A stretch of DNA of 64,000 nt from Uliginosibacterium sp036017065 (GTDB taxonomy: Bacteria > Pseudomonadota > Gammaproteobacteria > Burkholderiales > Rhodocyclaceae): the NCBI RefSeq assembly GCF_036017065.1, contig NZ_JAYXHR010000002.1, positions 434,001 through 498,000 of the forward strand. Direction: 5' to 3'. Within the stretch, counting starts at the first letter, position 1. The number at the start of each line of letters is the position of its first letter. This document shows, piece after piece, positions 26,531-35,323 of this stretch. The position numbers were made by a program, and so were the translations under genes. The notes under the pieces are model-generated. The model was not told the DNA's origin, did no database searches, and saw nothing but the letters and a program-made list of their open reading frames with translations.

Positions 26531-27316
26531 TCAGCCGCCGATGAGGCCGGTGGTCGGCGAGCTGGGCGACGCGGAGTACAGCTTCTTCGGCATCCGGCCG
26601 GCGCGGAAGGCCTCGCGGCCGGCTTCCACCGCCTTCTTCATGGCGCCGGCCATCAGCACCGGGTCCTGCGCCAGGGCGATGGCGGTGTTCATCAGCACGC
26701 CATCGCAACCCAGCTCCAGCGCAATGGCGGCATCCGACGCGGTGCCCACGCCGGCATCCACCAGCACCGGCACCCTGGCCTGCTCGATGATGAGCTTGAG
26801 GTTCCACGGGTTGAGGATGCCCATGCCGGAGCCGATGAGGGACGCCAGCGGCATCACCGCCACGCAGCCGATGTCTTCCAGCATCTTCGCCTGGATGGGG
26901 TCGTCGGAGCAGTACACCATCACCTGGAAGCCCTCGCGCACCAGCGTCTCGGCGGCCTTCAGGGTCTCCGGCATGTTGGGGAACAGGGTGTGCGGATCGC
27001 CCAGCACCTCCAGCTTCACCAGGGTGTGGTCGTCGAGCAGCTCGCGCGCCAGGCGCAGGGTGCGCACCGCGTCGTCGGCGCTGTAGCAGCCGGCAGTGTT
27101 GGGCAGATAGGTGAATTCGGAGGGCGGCAGCGCATCCAGCAGGCTGGGGGCGTTGCGGTCCTGGCCGATGTTGGTGCGGCGGATCGCCACGGTGACGATC
27201 TGCGCGCCGCTGGCAATCACGGCGCGGCGGGTCTCGTCGAAATCCTTGTACTTGCCGGTGCCCACGAGCAGGCGGGAGCCGTACTCGCGGCCAGCGATGA
27301 TCAGCGGGTCGTTCAT
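26531..27316 (-). CDS. thiG: Thiazole synthase ThiG
   Basis: ThiG forms the thiazole ring of thiamine from 1-deoxyxylulose phosphate, dehydroglycine and the ThiS thiocarboxylate. The 261-residue protein has GREYGSRLLVGTGKYKDF, NTAGCYSADDAVRTLRLARELL, LVKLEVLGDPHTLFPN (the Schiff-base lysine in VKLEV), VAVMPLASLIGSGMGI and VDAGVGTASDAAIALELGCDGVLMNTA, all conserved. I chose the ATG at 27316 (MNDPLIIAGREY). thiS is 16 bases upstream, so the two form an operon. ThiE, ThiF and ThiO are not nearby. Confidence 0.97.
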   Translation of the reverse strand: MNDPLIIAGREYGSRLLVGTGKYKDFDETRRAVIASGAQIVTVAIRRTNIGQDRNAPSLLDALPPSEFTYLPNTAGCYSADDAVRTLRLARELLDDHTLVKLEVLGDPHTLFPNMPETLKAAETLVREGFQVMVYCSDDPIQAKMLEDIGCVAVMPLASLIGSGMGILNPWNLKLIIEQARVPVLVDAGVGTASDAAIALELGCDGVLMNTAIALAQDPVLMAGAMKKAVEAGREAFRAGRMPKKLYSASPSSPTTGLIGG

Positions 27317-27332
27317 CAAAGTCTCGCGAAGG

Positions 27333-27536
27333 TCAGCCGCCGCCGACAGCCACCACGATCTCCAGCCTGTCGCCGTCGGCGAGTGCCGTACCGGCATGCA
27401 GGCCGCGCGGCACGATGTCGCCGTTGCGCTCGACGGCCACGCGCTTGCCGGTCAGCGACAGCTCGTCCAGCAAGGTGGCGACCGTCGCGCCGACGGGCGC
27501 CTGGCGGGCCTCGCCATTGACCTGTAGTTGCAGCAT
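27333..27536 (-). CDS. thiS: Sulfur carrier protein ThiS
   Basis: A 67-residue ubiquitin-like protein: MLQLQVNGEARQ...VATLLDELSLTGKRVAVERNGDIVPR...DRLEIVVAVGGG. The C-terminal Gly-Gly, which carries the sulfur as a thiocarboxylate, is present. The ATG at 27536 is the normal ThiS start; longer frames upstream are not family-like. No TPP riboswitch motif was found upstream, so thiamine control is not visible here. Confidence 0.93.
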   Translation of the reverse strand: MLQLQVNGEARQAPVGATVATLLDELSLTGKRVAVERNGDIVPRGLHAGTALADGDRLEIVVAVGGG

Positions 27537-27847
27537 CGGAGTCGGGTATTCGGGGCGGGGAAGCATGCTTCCGGCGGCTGCCATGAAGCGTGTCGAGGAT
27601 AGCACGCGCGCCCCGCGCCGATGTCCGGCGCCAGGGCCCGCGGAGGGTTTTGCTTGAGACCGCGCAAGCCTTGCGGGCCGGCTTGCCGACCACGGCCCCG
27701 ACGCACGGACGAGAACACCCGCAAGGAGCGTTTCCCATGCCTGCCGTAAACCCTTACAGCGAAATGAAAGTAAACGATTAACCTTGTTAGTGCCTGATAA
27801 CAGGCTTTGATTTAGAAATAACTAAAAACCAACGAGGAGAATCAGGA
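27537..27847. other. Intergenic region with palindrome, possible 14-codon ORF and an AT-rich end
   Basis: Upstream of thiS lies a perfect 14-bp palindrome, GGAAGCATGCTTCC (27559-27572). From about 27760 to the cellulase start the sequence becomes strikingly AT-rich against a roughly 68% GC background, with a small hairpin GCCTG/CAGGC (27792-27805). No long gene was found. Confidence 0.6.
27737..27781 (+). CDS. Possible 14-residue leader peptide upstream of the cellulase
   Basis: MPAVNPYSEMKVND, starting at 27737, with AAGGAG eight bases before the ATG (27723-27728) and a TAA stop. Good ribosome-binding spacing is the only support. It could be a leader, the remnant of a longer gene, or chance. 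It lies 66 bases upstream of the cellulase. Confidence 0.3.
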   Translation: MPAVNPYSEMKVND

Positions 27848-29359
27848 ATGAATTTAAGGAAATCGTTTGATTTCAGACAAGGCGTACTCGCACTTGTCGC
27901 TTTTGGCGGTTTGCACGCCATCGGCGCACAGGCCGTCACGGTGGACTTCCGCGTGAAGAGCAGTTCCACCAACAGCTACACGACGGACGTCTTCGTCACC
28001 AACGACACCGCGGCGACCATCAACGGCTGGACGCTCAACTTCCGTCTCGGCAACGTGATCAAGAGCCACTACAGCGCCACGATCACCGGCAGCGATCCTT
28101 ACACCGTCAAGCCGGTGAGCTTCAACAGCAGCATCAAGCCGGGCGCGAATGCCAAGTTCGGCTTCACCGCCAACGGCTCCCTCACGCCGGCAGCGCTGTC
28201 CGGCTGCAACTTCAACGGCCAGGCCTGCACCTTCCTGGTCAACGGCCAGCCGGTCGGGGGTGGGTCGAGCAGCAGCTCCAGTTCGTCGAGCTCTTCCAGT
28301 TCTTCCAGCTCGTCCTCTTCTTCGTCCTCGTCGTCTTCCTCCTCCTCGTCGAGCTCCTCCAGCTCCTCATCCAGCAGTTCGTCGTCCAGCTCCAGTTCGA
28401 CCAGTTCGTCCAGCAGCTCCAGCTCGGGCGGCACCGGCACGCCGGTGGCCCGCAACGGCCAGCTCAGCGTCTGCGGCACCAAGCTGTGCAACAGCCGCGG
28501 CGAACAGGTGCAGCTGCGCGGCATGAGCACGCACGGCATCCAGTGGTACGGCTGGGGCTCCTGCCTGACGCCGGCTTCGCTGGACGTGCTGGCCAACGAC
28601 TGGAAGTCGGACATCCTGCGCATCTCGATGTACGTGCAGGAAGACGGCTACGAGACCGACCCGGTCGGCTTCACCAACCAGGTGCACCTGCTGATCGAGG
28701 AAGCCACCAAGCGCGGCATGTACGCGCTGGTCGACTGGCACCAGCTCACCCCGGGAGATCCCAACTACAACACCGAGCGTGCGAAGAACTTCTTCCGCGA
28801 GATCGCCACGCGGCACAACGGCAAGAACAACATCATCTATGACATTGCCAACGAGCCGAACAACGTGACCTGGGCCAAGGTGCGCAGCTACGCCGAAACG
28901 ATGATCCCCTTCATCCGCAAGTACGACCCGGATGCGGTGATCCTCGTCGGCACGCACGCCTGGGGCTCGATGGGCATCTCGGACGGTGGCAGTGCACAGG
29001 AGATCGTCAACGCCCCGGTGCGCGCCAGCAACTTCATGTACACCTTCCACTTCTACGCGGCCTCGCACGGCCAGGTGTACCTGGACAACCTGATCTACGC
29101 CGCCGAGCGTCTGCCGGTGTTCGTCACCGAGTTCGGCACGCAGCAGGCCTCGGGGGGCGGTGGCAACAACTTCACCATGGCGCAGAAGTACCTGGACACG
29201 CTGGCCCAGTACAAGATCAGCTGGACCAACTGGAACTACTCCGACGACGGCCTCTCCGGCGCGGTGTGGAAGCCGGGCACCTGCAGCAGCGGCAACTGGA
29301 ACGTCGGCAACCTGAAGGAAGCCGGTGTGTGGATCCGCGAGCGCATCCGCAATCGCTGA
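27848..29359 (+). CDS. Secreted GH5 endoglucanase with N-terminal CBM2 and polyserine linker
   Basis: A 503-residue cellulase. Signal peptide (residues 1-about 29, ending AQA), CBM2-type cellulose-binding domain (about 30-135: VTNDTAATINGWTLNFRLGN, SSIKPGANAKFGFTANG), a 54-residue polyserine linker with one Thr (28265-28426), then the GH5 catalytic domain (NGQLSVCG...QVQLRGMSTHGIQWYGW, DILRISMYVQEDGYE, IIYDIANEPNNVTWAKV with the acid/base Glu, and PVFVTEFGTQQASGGG with the nucleophile Glu). GAGGAG precedes the ATG. Polyserine linkers mark plant-wall-degrading marine and soil bacteria. The opposite strand of the linker is also open, but that frame is a codon artefact. Confidence 0.93.
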   Translation: MNLRKSFDFRQGVLALVAFGGLHAIGAQAVTVDFRVKSSSTNSYTTDVFVTNDTAATINGWTLNFRLGNVIKSHYSATITGSDPYTVKPVSFNSSIKPGANAKFGFTANGSLTPAALSGCNFNGQACTFLVNGQPVGGGSSSSSSSSSSSSSSSSSSSSSSSSSSSSSSSSSSSSSSSSSSSSSTSSSSSSSSGGTGTPVARNGQLSVCGTKLCNSRGEQVQLRGMSTHGIQWYGWGSCLTPASLDVLANDWKSDILRISMYVQEDGYETDPVGFTNQVHLLIEEATKRGMYALVDWHQLTPGDPNYNTERAKNFFREIATRHNGKNNIIYDIANEPNNVTWAKVRSYAETMIPFIRKYDPDAVILVGTHAWGSMGISDGGSAQEIVNAPVRASNFMYTFHFYAASHGQVYLDNLIYAAERLPVFVTEFGTQQASGGGGNNFTMAQKYLDTLAQYKISWTNWNYSDDGLSGAVWKPGTCSSGNWNVGNLKEAGVWIRERIRNR

Positions 29360-29387
29360 TGAACCGCTGAAGTATTGATGCAGGTAA

Positions 29388-29419
29388 GGACGCCGCGCGG
29401 CGAGGGCTGCGCGGCGTCC
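29388..29419 (+). terminator. Hairpin after the cellulase gene
   Basis: GGACGCCGCGC (29388-29398) and GCGCGGCGTCC (29409-29419) form an 11-bp perfect stem with a 10-base loop, 28 bases after the cellulase stop codon. No U-tract follows, so termination is plausible but may be Rho-dependent. Confidence 0.5.
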
Positions 29420-29446
29420 TGTGTCGCGCTAAACTACGCCCCGATC

Positions 29447-29520
29447 GCGGGTGTAGTTCAATGGTAGAACTTCTGCTTCCCAAGCAGATAGCGTGGGTTC
29501 GATTCCCATCACCCGCTCCA
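29447..29520 (+). tRNA. tRNA-Gly (anticodon CCC)
   Basis: A 74-base tRNA with the CCA encoded. The acceptor GCGGGTG pairs with CACCCGC. The D arm is GTTC-AATGGTA-GAAC, the anticodon stem TCTGC/GCAGA with loop TTCCCAA (anticodon CCC), and the T arm GTGGG-TTCGATT-CCCAT. All stems pair, with one G-U at the base of the T stem. CTAAACT just upstream (about 29430) could be its -10 region. Confidence 0.97.
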
Positions 29521-29643
29521 GTTTTCCTCCTGTACGTCCTGGCTGCTTCCCACCGTCAGGCACGCGCCTTCCGTAATGTCCGCCAGCGTGTCGCGCGTAT
29601 GCAGATCCGGCAGCGCCGGGCGGCAACATCGGAAATCCGCGCC

Positions 29644-30867
29644 ATGACCACCGCAAGCACCACCAAGCTGATCGACGCCATCGCCAACCAGGCCGACTAC
29701 CTGAAGTCGGTGCGGCGTGACATCCACGCCCACCCCGAACTCTCCTTCGAGGAAACGCGCACCGCCGACCTGGTGGCCGGCCTGCTCACCGACTGGGGCA
29801 TCCCGGTACATCGCGGCATGGGCAGGACCGGCGTGGTAGGCATCGTGAAGAACGGCAACTCCTCGCGCGCCGTCGGCCTGCGTGCCGACATGGACGCGCT
29901 GCCCATCCAGGAGGCCAATCACTTCGCGCACGCCAGCCGCCACCCGGGCAAGATGCACGCCTGCGGCCATGACGGCCACACCACCATGCTGCTGGGCGCC
30001 GCGCAATATCTGGCGAAGCACCGCGACTTCGACGGCACGGTGTACCTGATCTTCCAGCCCGCCGAGGAACACGGCGGCGGTGCGCGCGAGATGATGCGCG
30101 ACGGCCTGTTCGAACGCTTCCCCGTGGAGGCGGTGTTCGGCCTGCACAACATGCCCGGCATTCCCGCCGGCACCGTCGCGCTGTCGCCGGGCGCGGTGCT
30201 CGCCTCCAACAACGAATTCAAGCTGACCATCCACGGCAAGGGTGGCCACGCCGCCATGCCGCACCTGGCCATCGACCCGATCCCGGTCGCCGGCCAGATC
30301 ATGCAGGCCTTCCAGACCATCATCACGCGCAACAAGAAACCGCTGGAAACGGCGGTCCTGTCGGTCACCATGCTGCGCGCGGGTGACACGCCCAACGTCA
30401 TACCCGACAGCTGCGAAATGCAGGGCACGGTGCGCGCCTATTCCGCCGACACGCTGGACCTGATCGAACGGCGCATGCGCGAAGTTGCCGAGCAGACCGC
30501 CGCCGTCTTCGGCGCCCGCGTGAGCTTCGAGTTCCGCCGCAACTACCCGGCCACCCTCAACCATCCCGCCGAAACCGAATTCGCCCGCGAAGTGTTGCGC
30601 GGCATGCTGCCGGCCGAGCGCGTCGTCACCCAGACGCCGATCATGGCGGCGGAGGACTTCGCCTTCATGCTGGAAGCGGTGCCCGGCTGCTATGCCTTCA
30701 TCGGCAACGGCGACGGTGAGCACCGCCTGCCGGGACACGGCGGAGGCCCATGCCTCGTGCATAACGCCAGCTACGACTTCAACGACGCGCTGTTGCCGCT
30801 CGGCGCCAGCTTCCTGGTCGAACTGGCCACCCAATGGCTGCGTCGCGAGGCAAGCCCGGCCGCCTGA
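29644..30867 (+). CDS. M20-family amidohydrolase (hippurate hydrolase-like)
   Basis: A 407-residue zinc enzyme of the M20D subfamily, hydrolysing N-acyl amino acids such as hippurate. IHAHPELSFEETRTADLV is the opening motif, ADMDALPI contains the first metal-binding Asp, and HACGHDGHTTMLLGAAQYL holds the catalytic HDGH. FQPAEEHGGGAREMMRDGLFE, GGHAAMPHLAIDPI and MAAEDFAFMLEAVPG complete the fold. The ATG at 29644 (MTTASTTKLID) is the first that gives a family-like N-terminus; the longer frame runs back through the tRNA gene. Confidence 0.92.
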   Translation: MTTASTTKLIDAIANQADYLKSVRRDIHAHPELSFEETRTADLVAGLLTDWGIPVHRGMGRTGVVGIVKNGNSSRAVGLRADMDALPIQEANHFAHASRHPGKMHACGHDGHTTMLLGAAQYLAKHRDFDGTVYLIFQPAEEHGGGAREMMRDGLFERFPVEAVFGLHNMPGIPAGTVALSPGAVLASNNEFKLTIHGKGGHAAMPHLAIDPIPVAGQIMQAFQTIITRNKKPLETAVLSVTMLRAGDTPNVIPDSCEMQGTVRAYSADTLDLIERRMREVAEQTAAVFGARVSFEFRRNYPATLNHPAETEFAREVLRGMLPAERVVTQTPIMAAEDFAFMLEAVPGCYAFIGNGDGEHRLPGHGGGPCLVHNASYDFNDALLPLGASFLVELATQWLRREASPAA

Positions 30868-31034
30868 CGCCAGGCACCTGCCGCGCAGGTCGCCACGGAT
30901 TGCTGCCCTTGTGCTGCCTCCGTGTTGCGGTGCATTGTTCACCCATGCGATGCGCTCACCGATGCGGTGAAGCGCCGTCCTGCAAGACCATCCCTGGATG
31001 GCTTGCGTCACCCGGATGCAGCGGAGGTGCGTGA

Positions 31035-32021
31035 ATGCGACTAGCAGTGATTGGCCTGGGCCGGATGGGCGGCAACATCGCCCGCCGCTTGATGAAGGGC
31101 GGACACGAGGTGGTCGTCCATGACCGCACGCAATCCGTCATCGACGGCATGGTCGGCGAGGGCGCCATCGGTGCCAGCACCGTCGAGGATCTCGTCACCC
31201 ACTTCGATGGCGTCCGCATCTTCTGGATCATGCTGCCGGCCGGACAGGTCACCGAGGACATGGTGGAACGGCTGCTCGGCATCACGAAGCCGGGAGACAT
31301 CATCATCGACGGCGGCAACAGCTTCTTCAAGGACGACATCCGCCGCGCAAGAACCTGTGCGGAGAAGGGCGTGGCCTACGTCGACGTCGGCACCTCCGGC
31401 GGCATCTGGGGCCTGGAGCGCGGCTACTGCATGATGATCGGCGGGCCGAAAGCCACGGTGGACCTGCTCGACCCCGTCTTCGAAACGCTGGCGCCCGGCA
31501 TGGGCGACATCGGCAGGACGCTCCACCGCAAGCCCGAACAAGGGCACGACCCGCGTGCCGAGAAGGGCTACATCCACGCGGGCCCGGCCGGCGCAGGCCA
31601 TTTCGTGAAGATGGTTCACAACGGCATCGAGTACGGCCTGATGCAGGCCTATGCCGAAGGCTTCGACGTGCTGAAGAGCAGGGCGTCGGCGCGCCTGCCG
31701 GAAGACGAACGATTCGATCTCAACCTGACCGACATTGCCGAAGTCTGGCGGCGCGGCAGCGTCATCTCGTCGTTCCTGCTCGACCTGACCGCCGCCGCGC
31801 TGTCCCAGGACGAGGACCTCGCCGCCTACAGCGGCAGGGTGGCGGATTCGGGAGAAGGGCACTGGACCGTGGAGGCCGCCATGGAGGAGGCCGTCCCCGT
31901 GCACGTCCTCGCGGCCGCGCTGTTCGCCCGTTATCGCAGTCGATCCGACACCACGTACGGCGACAGGCTACTGTCGGCGATGCGGTTCGGCTTCGGCGGC
32001 CACGTCGAGATCCCCCAGTAA
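31035..32021 (+). CDS. gnd: 6-phosphogluconate dehydrogenase (decarboxylating), short bacterial form
   Basis: A 328-residue enzyme converting 6-phosphogluconate to ribulose 5-phosphate with NAD(P)+ reduction. MRLAVIGLGRMGGNIARRLMKGG is the Rossmann motif (GxGxMG), followed by HDRTQSVID, DGGNSFFKDDIRRA, YVDVGTSGGIWGLERGYCMMIGG and AGAGHFVKMVHNGIEYGLMQAYAEG, with the catalytic Lys in HFVKM. The length identifies the short GntZ/YqeC-like branch, often NAD-preferring. No other pentose-phosphate gene is nearby. Confidence 0.92.
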   Translation: MRLAVIGLGRMGGNIARRLMKGGHEVVVHDRTQSVIDGMVGEGAIGASTVEDLVTHFDGVRIFWIMLPAGQVTEDMVERLLGITKPGDIIIDGGNSFFKDDIRRARTCAEKGVAYVDVGTSGGIWGLERGYCMMIGGPKATVDLLDPVFETLAPGMGDIGRTLHRKPEQGHDPRAEKGYIHAGPAGAGHFVKMVHNGIEYGLMQAYAEGFDVLKSRASARLPEDERFDLNLTDIAEVWRRGSVISSFLLDLTAAALSQDEDLAAYSGRVADSGEGHWTVEAAMEEAVPVHVLAAALFARYRSRSDTTYGDRLLSAMRFGFGGHVEIPQ

Positions 32022-32171
32022 GCCATCGAGGCTGGTGGCTACGCTGTCGGCAGAAAAGGGCAGCGCGGAACCGGCCGCCATTGCGGATCTCCACGCTGTC
32101 ATGGTTCAGGCCCATATTTGATTTCCCGTGTCACCACGCACGCCACCGCTCAGTCGCAAACGGAGATTCAC

Positions 32172-32513
32172 ATGGCAATTCCTCACGCCAAGTCGGGCGA
32201 TGTTGTTTCAATCGGAGCGCCCCTCGGCGCGGGCCAGGCGATCGACGACCTGCAGCCCGGCACCCTGATACGCGACGAGCATATGGAGGTGTTCCGCCTC
32301 GTCCTCCAGCCCGGCACCCGGATGCAGGATCATCAGGCAAGCGGCGTGCTGACCATCCAGTGCCTGCACGGCTCCGTGCAGATGACTGCACACGGCAGGA
32401 CGCAGACGATGGTGCCCGGCAGCCTGATGCATCTCCGGGACGGGGAGACCCATGCGGTGGCCACCGATGAACTGAGCGTCCTGCTGCTGACGCTGTTCCT
32501 GCGTCGCGTATGA
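32172..32513 (+). CDS. Cupin-domain protein
   Basis: A 113-residue single-domain cupin: DEHMEVFRLVLQPGTRMQDHQASG..LTIQCLHGSVQMTAHGRTQTMVPGSLMHLRDGETHAVATDELSVLLLTL. The partial metal-binding pattern (His in MQDHQ, Glu/His in DGETHAV) fits a small metallo-cupin. I used the ATG at 32172 (MAIPHAKSGD). It lies about 100 bases upstream of the NO reductase gene; small cupins of this kind occur next to nitric-oxide-detoxifying genes, and a shared role in nitrosative stress is an inference. Confidence 0.85.
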   Translation: MAIPHAKSGDVVSIGAPLGAGQAIDDLQPGTLIRDEHMEVFRLVLQPGTRMQDHQASGVLTIQCLHGSVQMTAHGRTQTMVPGSLMHLRDGETHAVATDELSVLLLTLFLRRV

Positions 32514-32575
32514 CGCACGACGCGCTGCGCCTGCTCCGGCGATAGCGCGTTCTTCGAGCAGCGCCGTTCGACCGA

Positions 32576-32595
32576 CCACCCGTTGTCCCGGGTGG
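32576..32595 (+). promoter_or_regulatory. Hairpin ahead of the NO reductase ribosome-binding site
   Basis: CCACCCG (32576-32582) and CGGGTGG (32589-32595) form a 7-bp stem with a 6-base loop, ending 19 bases before the norB start and just before the GAGGAA Shine-Dalgarno sequence. It could affect translation or be the end of a cupin transcript; no U-tract follows. Confidence 0.35.
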
Positions 32596-32614
32596 ATGCC
32601 GAGGAAACAATGCC

Positions 32615-34939
32615 ATGGGCAACACCCGCAAACTCTGGACTGCACTCGCAGTGCTGCTGGTCACCTCCTTCTCCCTGCTCCTGTGGTCCGGGACGGAGAT
32701 CCAGCGCAACGCGGCCCCCATGCCGGAACGCGTGGTGTCGGAGGATGGCTCGGTCCTCTACACGCGGAGCGAGATCGAACGCGGCCGGCAGGTGTGGCAG
32801 TCCATGGGCGGCATGCAGCTGGGCTCGATCTGGGGACATGGCGCCTACGTCGCGCCGGACTGGAGTGCCGACTGGCTTCACCGCGAGGCGGTCAGCATCC
32901 TCGACGCCTGGGCCGCCAGGGCCAGCGCCGGCGCAAGCTTCGCCACCCTGCCGGTCGATGCCCAAGCAGGGCTGCAGGGCCGCTTGCAGCAGATGATGCG
33001 CAGGAACACCTACGACGCGGCCACCGGCACCATCGTCCTGACCCCGGACCGCGCCGCCGCCGTGGCGAAGGTGGCGCAGCACTACATCAGCCTCTTCGGC
33101 AACGATCCCGCGACGGCCGAGCTGCGCGAAGCCTACGCGATGAAGAACGACACGGTGCCGGACGCGGAGAACCGTCGTCTGCTGAGTGCGTTCTTCTGGT
33201 GGACCGCGTGGGCGACGACGACCGAGCGGCCAGCCGAGGCGGCCGATGCGCTGTCACCGGACAAGCCAGCGATGCAGCCGAAGCAGGCGACCTACACCAA
33301 CAACTGGCCCGGCGAGCCGCTGGTGGGCAACGCCCCACCCGCCAGCACCTGGGTCTGGTCGGCCTTCAGCGTGCTGTTCCTGATTGCCGGCATCGCCCTG
33401 CTCGGCTGGCATCACGCCGTCACCAAGGACGAGGGCGGCCACACGCTGCCGCAAAGCGATCCCCTGGCCTCGCTGGTCGTCACGCCTTCCATGCGAGCCA
33501 CCGGCAAGTTCTTCTGGCTGGTGCTCGCCCTGTTCCTCGTGCAGATATTCTTCGGCGCGATGACGGCGCACTACCAGGTGGAAGGCCAGGAAGCGTATGG
33601 CATCGCCCTGGCCGACGTGCTGCCGTATGCGATCACACGCACCTGGCACACCCAGCTCGCCGTACTGTGGATCGCGACGGCCTGGCTGGGTACCGGCCTC
33701 TACATCGCACCGGCCATCTCCGGCCATGAACCGCGCTGGCAGCGCCTGGGCGTCAACGTGCTGTTCACCTGCCTGGTGATCATCGTGGTGGGCGCCTTCA
33801 CGGGTCAGTGGTTCGCGGTGATGCAGAAGCTGGGACTGGACTACAACTTCTGGTTCGGCCACCAAGGCTGGGAGTACGCGGACATCGGGCGCTTCTGGCA
33901 GATATTCCTGTTCATCGGCCTGCTGCTGTGGCTCACCCTCGTCGGTCGGGCGCTGTGGCCGGTCCTGACCGGCCCGGCGCAGGAGTCCAAGGCCATCGTC
34001 GCGCTGCTGTTCCTGTCCACCCTGACCATCAGCATCTTCTACGCGGCCGGCCTCATGTGGCGCGAACACAGTCACCTGTCGGTCGTGGAGTACTGGCGCT
34101 GGTGGCTGGTGCACCTGTGGGTGGAGGGCTTCTTCGAGGTGTTCGCCACCGCGGTGATCGCCATCATCTTCACGCGGCTCGGCTTGCTGCGCACATCCAC
34201 CGCGACGGTGGCCGTCCTCTTCGCCACCATCGTGTTCATGACCGGCGGGGTGCTGGGTACCCTGCACCATCTGTATTTCGTCGGCAGCCCGACCGCGGTG
34301 ATCGCGCTCGGTGCCAGCTTCAGCGCACTGGAAGTCGTGCCACTGGCCTATCTCGGCTTCGAGGCCTACCACACCTACAAGCTCGGCCGGGCGACACCCT
34401 GGATGCAGCGCTACCGCTGGCCCATCAATTTCTTCCTCGCCGTCTCGTTCTGGAACCTCGTCGGCGCGGGGCTGTTCGGCTTCCTCATCAATCCGCCGCT
34501 GTCGCTGTACTACATGCAAGGCCTCAACCTGACGCCGCTGCACGGGCACACCGCGCTGTTCGGCGTGTACGGCATGCTGGGCATCGCGCTGGTGCTGTTC
34601 TGCGTGCGGGGATTGCGGCCTCATGGGGTCTGGGACGACAAGTCGCTGCGCGTGAGCTTCTGGACGCTGAACATCGGCCTCGCGATGATGGCGCTGCTGA
34701 CCCTGCTGCCGCTCGGCACGATGCAGCTGCTGGCCGCCATCGAACACGGCTACTGGTACGCGCGCTCCGCGGAGTTCATGCAGAAGCCGATCGTCGACAT
34801 CCTTGTGTGGATGCGCGTACCCGGCGACGTGGTGTTCAGTGTCGGCGCGGTGACGCTCGCCTGGTTCGTCGTCAGTCTGTGGATCAGGCCGGGACGCGGG
34901 GCCCAGCCCCGCGTGCGGGACGGCGAGCGCCTGATCTGA
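32615..34939 (+). CDS. norB: Quinol-dependent nitric oxide reductase (qNor, single-subunit NorB/NorZ)
   Basis: qNor reduces two NO to N2O using quinol in the inner membrane. The 774-residue protein has the N-terminal extension of the quinol-type enzyme: a first membrane helix, then a periplasmic domain (SQMGGMQLGSIWGHGAYVAPDWSADWLHREA pattern at residues about 65-95), and a 12-helix catalytic part. His-containing helices include TRTWHTQLAVLWI, LMWREHSHLSVVEYWRWWLVHLWVEGFFEV and GTLHHLYFVGS, matching heme b, heme b3 and FeB ligation. Length fits qNor. With the cupin it forms an NO-handling unit. Confidence 0.95.
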   Translation: MGNTRKLWTALAVLLVTSFSLLLWSGTEIQRNAAPMPERVVSEDGSVLYTRSEIERGRQVWQSMGGMQLGSIWGHGAYVAPDWSADWLHREAVSILDAWAARASAGASFATLPVDAQAGLQGRLQQMMRRNTYDAATGTIVLTPDRAAAVAKVAQHYISLFGNDPATAELREAYAMKNDTVPDAENRRLLSAFFWWTAWATTTERPAEAADALSPDKPAMQPKQATYTNNWPGEPLVGNAPPASTWVWSAFSVLFLIAGIALLGWHHAVTKDEGGHTLPQSDPLASLVVTPSMRATGKFFWLVLALFLVQIFFGAMTAHYQVEGQEAYGIALADVLPYAITRTWHTQLAVLWIATAWLGTGLYIAPAISGHEPRWQRLGVNVLFTCLVIIVVGAFTGQWFAVMQKLGLDYNFWFGHQGWEYADIGRFWQIFLFIGLLLWLTLVGRALWPVLTGPAQESKAIVALLFLSTLTISIFYAAGLMWREHSHLSVVEYWRWWLVHLWVEGFFEVFATAVIAIIFTRLGLLRTSTATVAVLFATIVFMTGGVLGTLHHLYFVGSPTAVIALGASFSALEVVPLAYLGFEAYHTYKLGRATPWMQRYRWPINFFLAVSFWNLVGAGLFGFLINPPLSLYYMQGLNLTPLHGHTALFGVYGMLGIALVLFCVRGLRPHGVWDDKSLRVSFWTLNIGLAMMALLTLLPLGTMQLLAAIEHGYWYARSAEFMQKPIVDILVWMRVPGDVVFSVGAVTLAWFVVSLWIRPGRGAQPRVRDGERLI

Positions 34940-35323
34940 AATGACCGGACCGGCGCGCGGCGGAATGGGCGGCGCTGCCGGGCGCGTCGGTAGGCGCGTC
35001 GGCAGGCACATTGGAGTGCCGCGTCCGCACACCGCCAGCCTGTCCGACGGACAAGCGGGTGCTGGCAGGTAAGCCAACTCCTACAGCCTCTTCAGTCCGC
35101 TCCGACGCAAGCGCCGCGCCCTGCGGCCTAGCATGGGTCACCCTTCAGCCGAGCTGCGGCCGCGGGTCGCTGCGGCGACCGTCGAACGGACGCGCGCTCG
35201 GGCGCCTGACCCGACCCCTGCGGATGAACGAGGACCTTCCGGCCGTGAGCTGCCTTTCCGACCCGCCGCGTACGGCCGGGTGCCTCGCAACGCGTCAGCC
35301 CCTCTTCAGTGGGTGAGGCCGCC
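34940..35323. other. Intergenic region with no gene found; short tandem repeat
   Basis: About 385 bases between norB and a small membrane-protein gene. The frames here are arginine/proline-rich shadows without ribosome-binding sites. A 12-base tandem repeat, GGCGCGTCGGYA, lies at 34981-35004 (two copies). GTCC/GGAC symmetry near 35043 is a weak hairpin. No promoter was clear. Confidence 0.4.

Noticed and set aside
27537..27740. Possible TPP riboswitch upstream of thiS
   Set aside because: The conserved CUGAGA and downstream pyrophosphate-sensor motifs are not found on the minus strand.
28265..28426. Repetitive DNA that might be read as a CRISPR-like or tandem array
   Set aside because: It is one in-frame run of serine codons with no spacers or regular repeat unit.
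28099..28623. Minus-strand frame encoding Glu/Leu/Asp-rich repeats opposite the polyserine linker
   Set aside because: The complement of Ser codons reads as Glu, Leu and Asp; it has no signal, start context or family.
34981..35004. 12-base tandem repeat downstream of norB
   Set aside because: Only two copies and no associated feature; most likely chance in GC-rich sequence.
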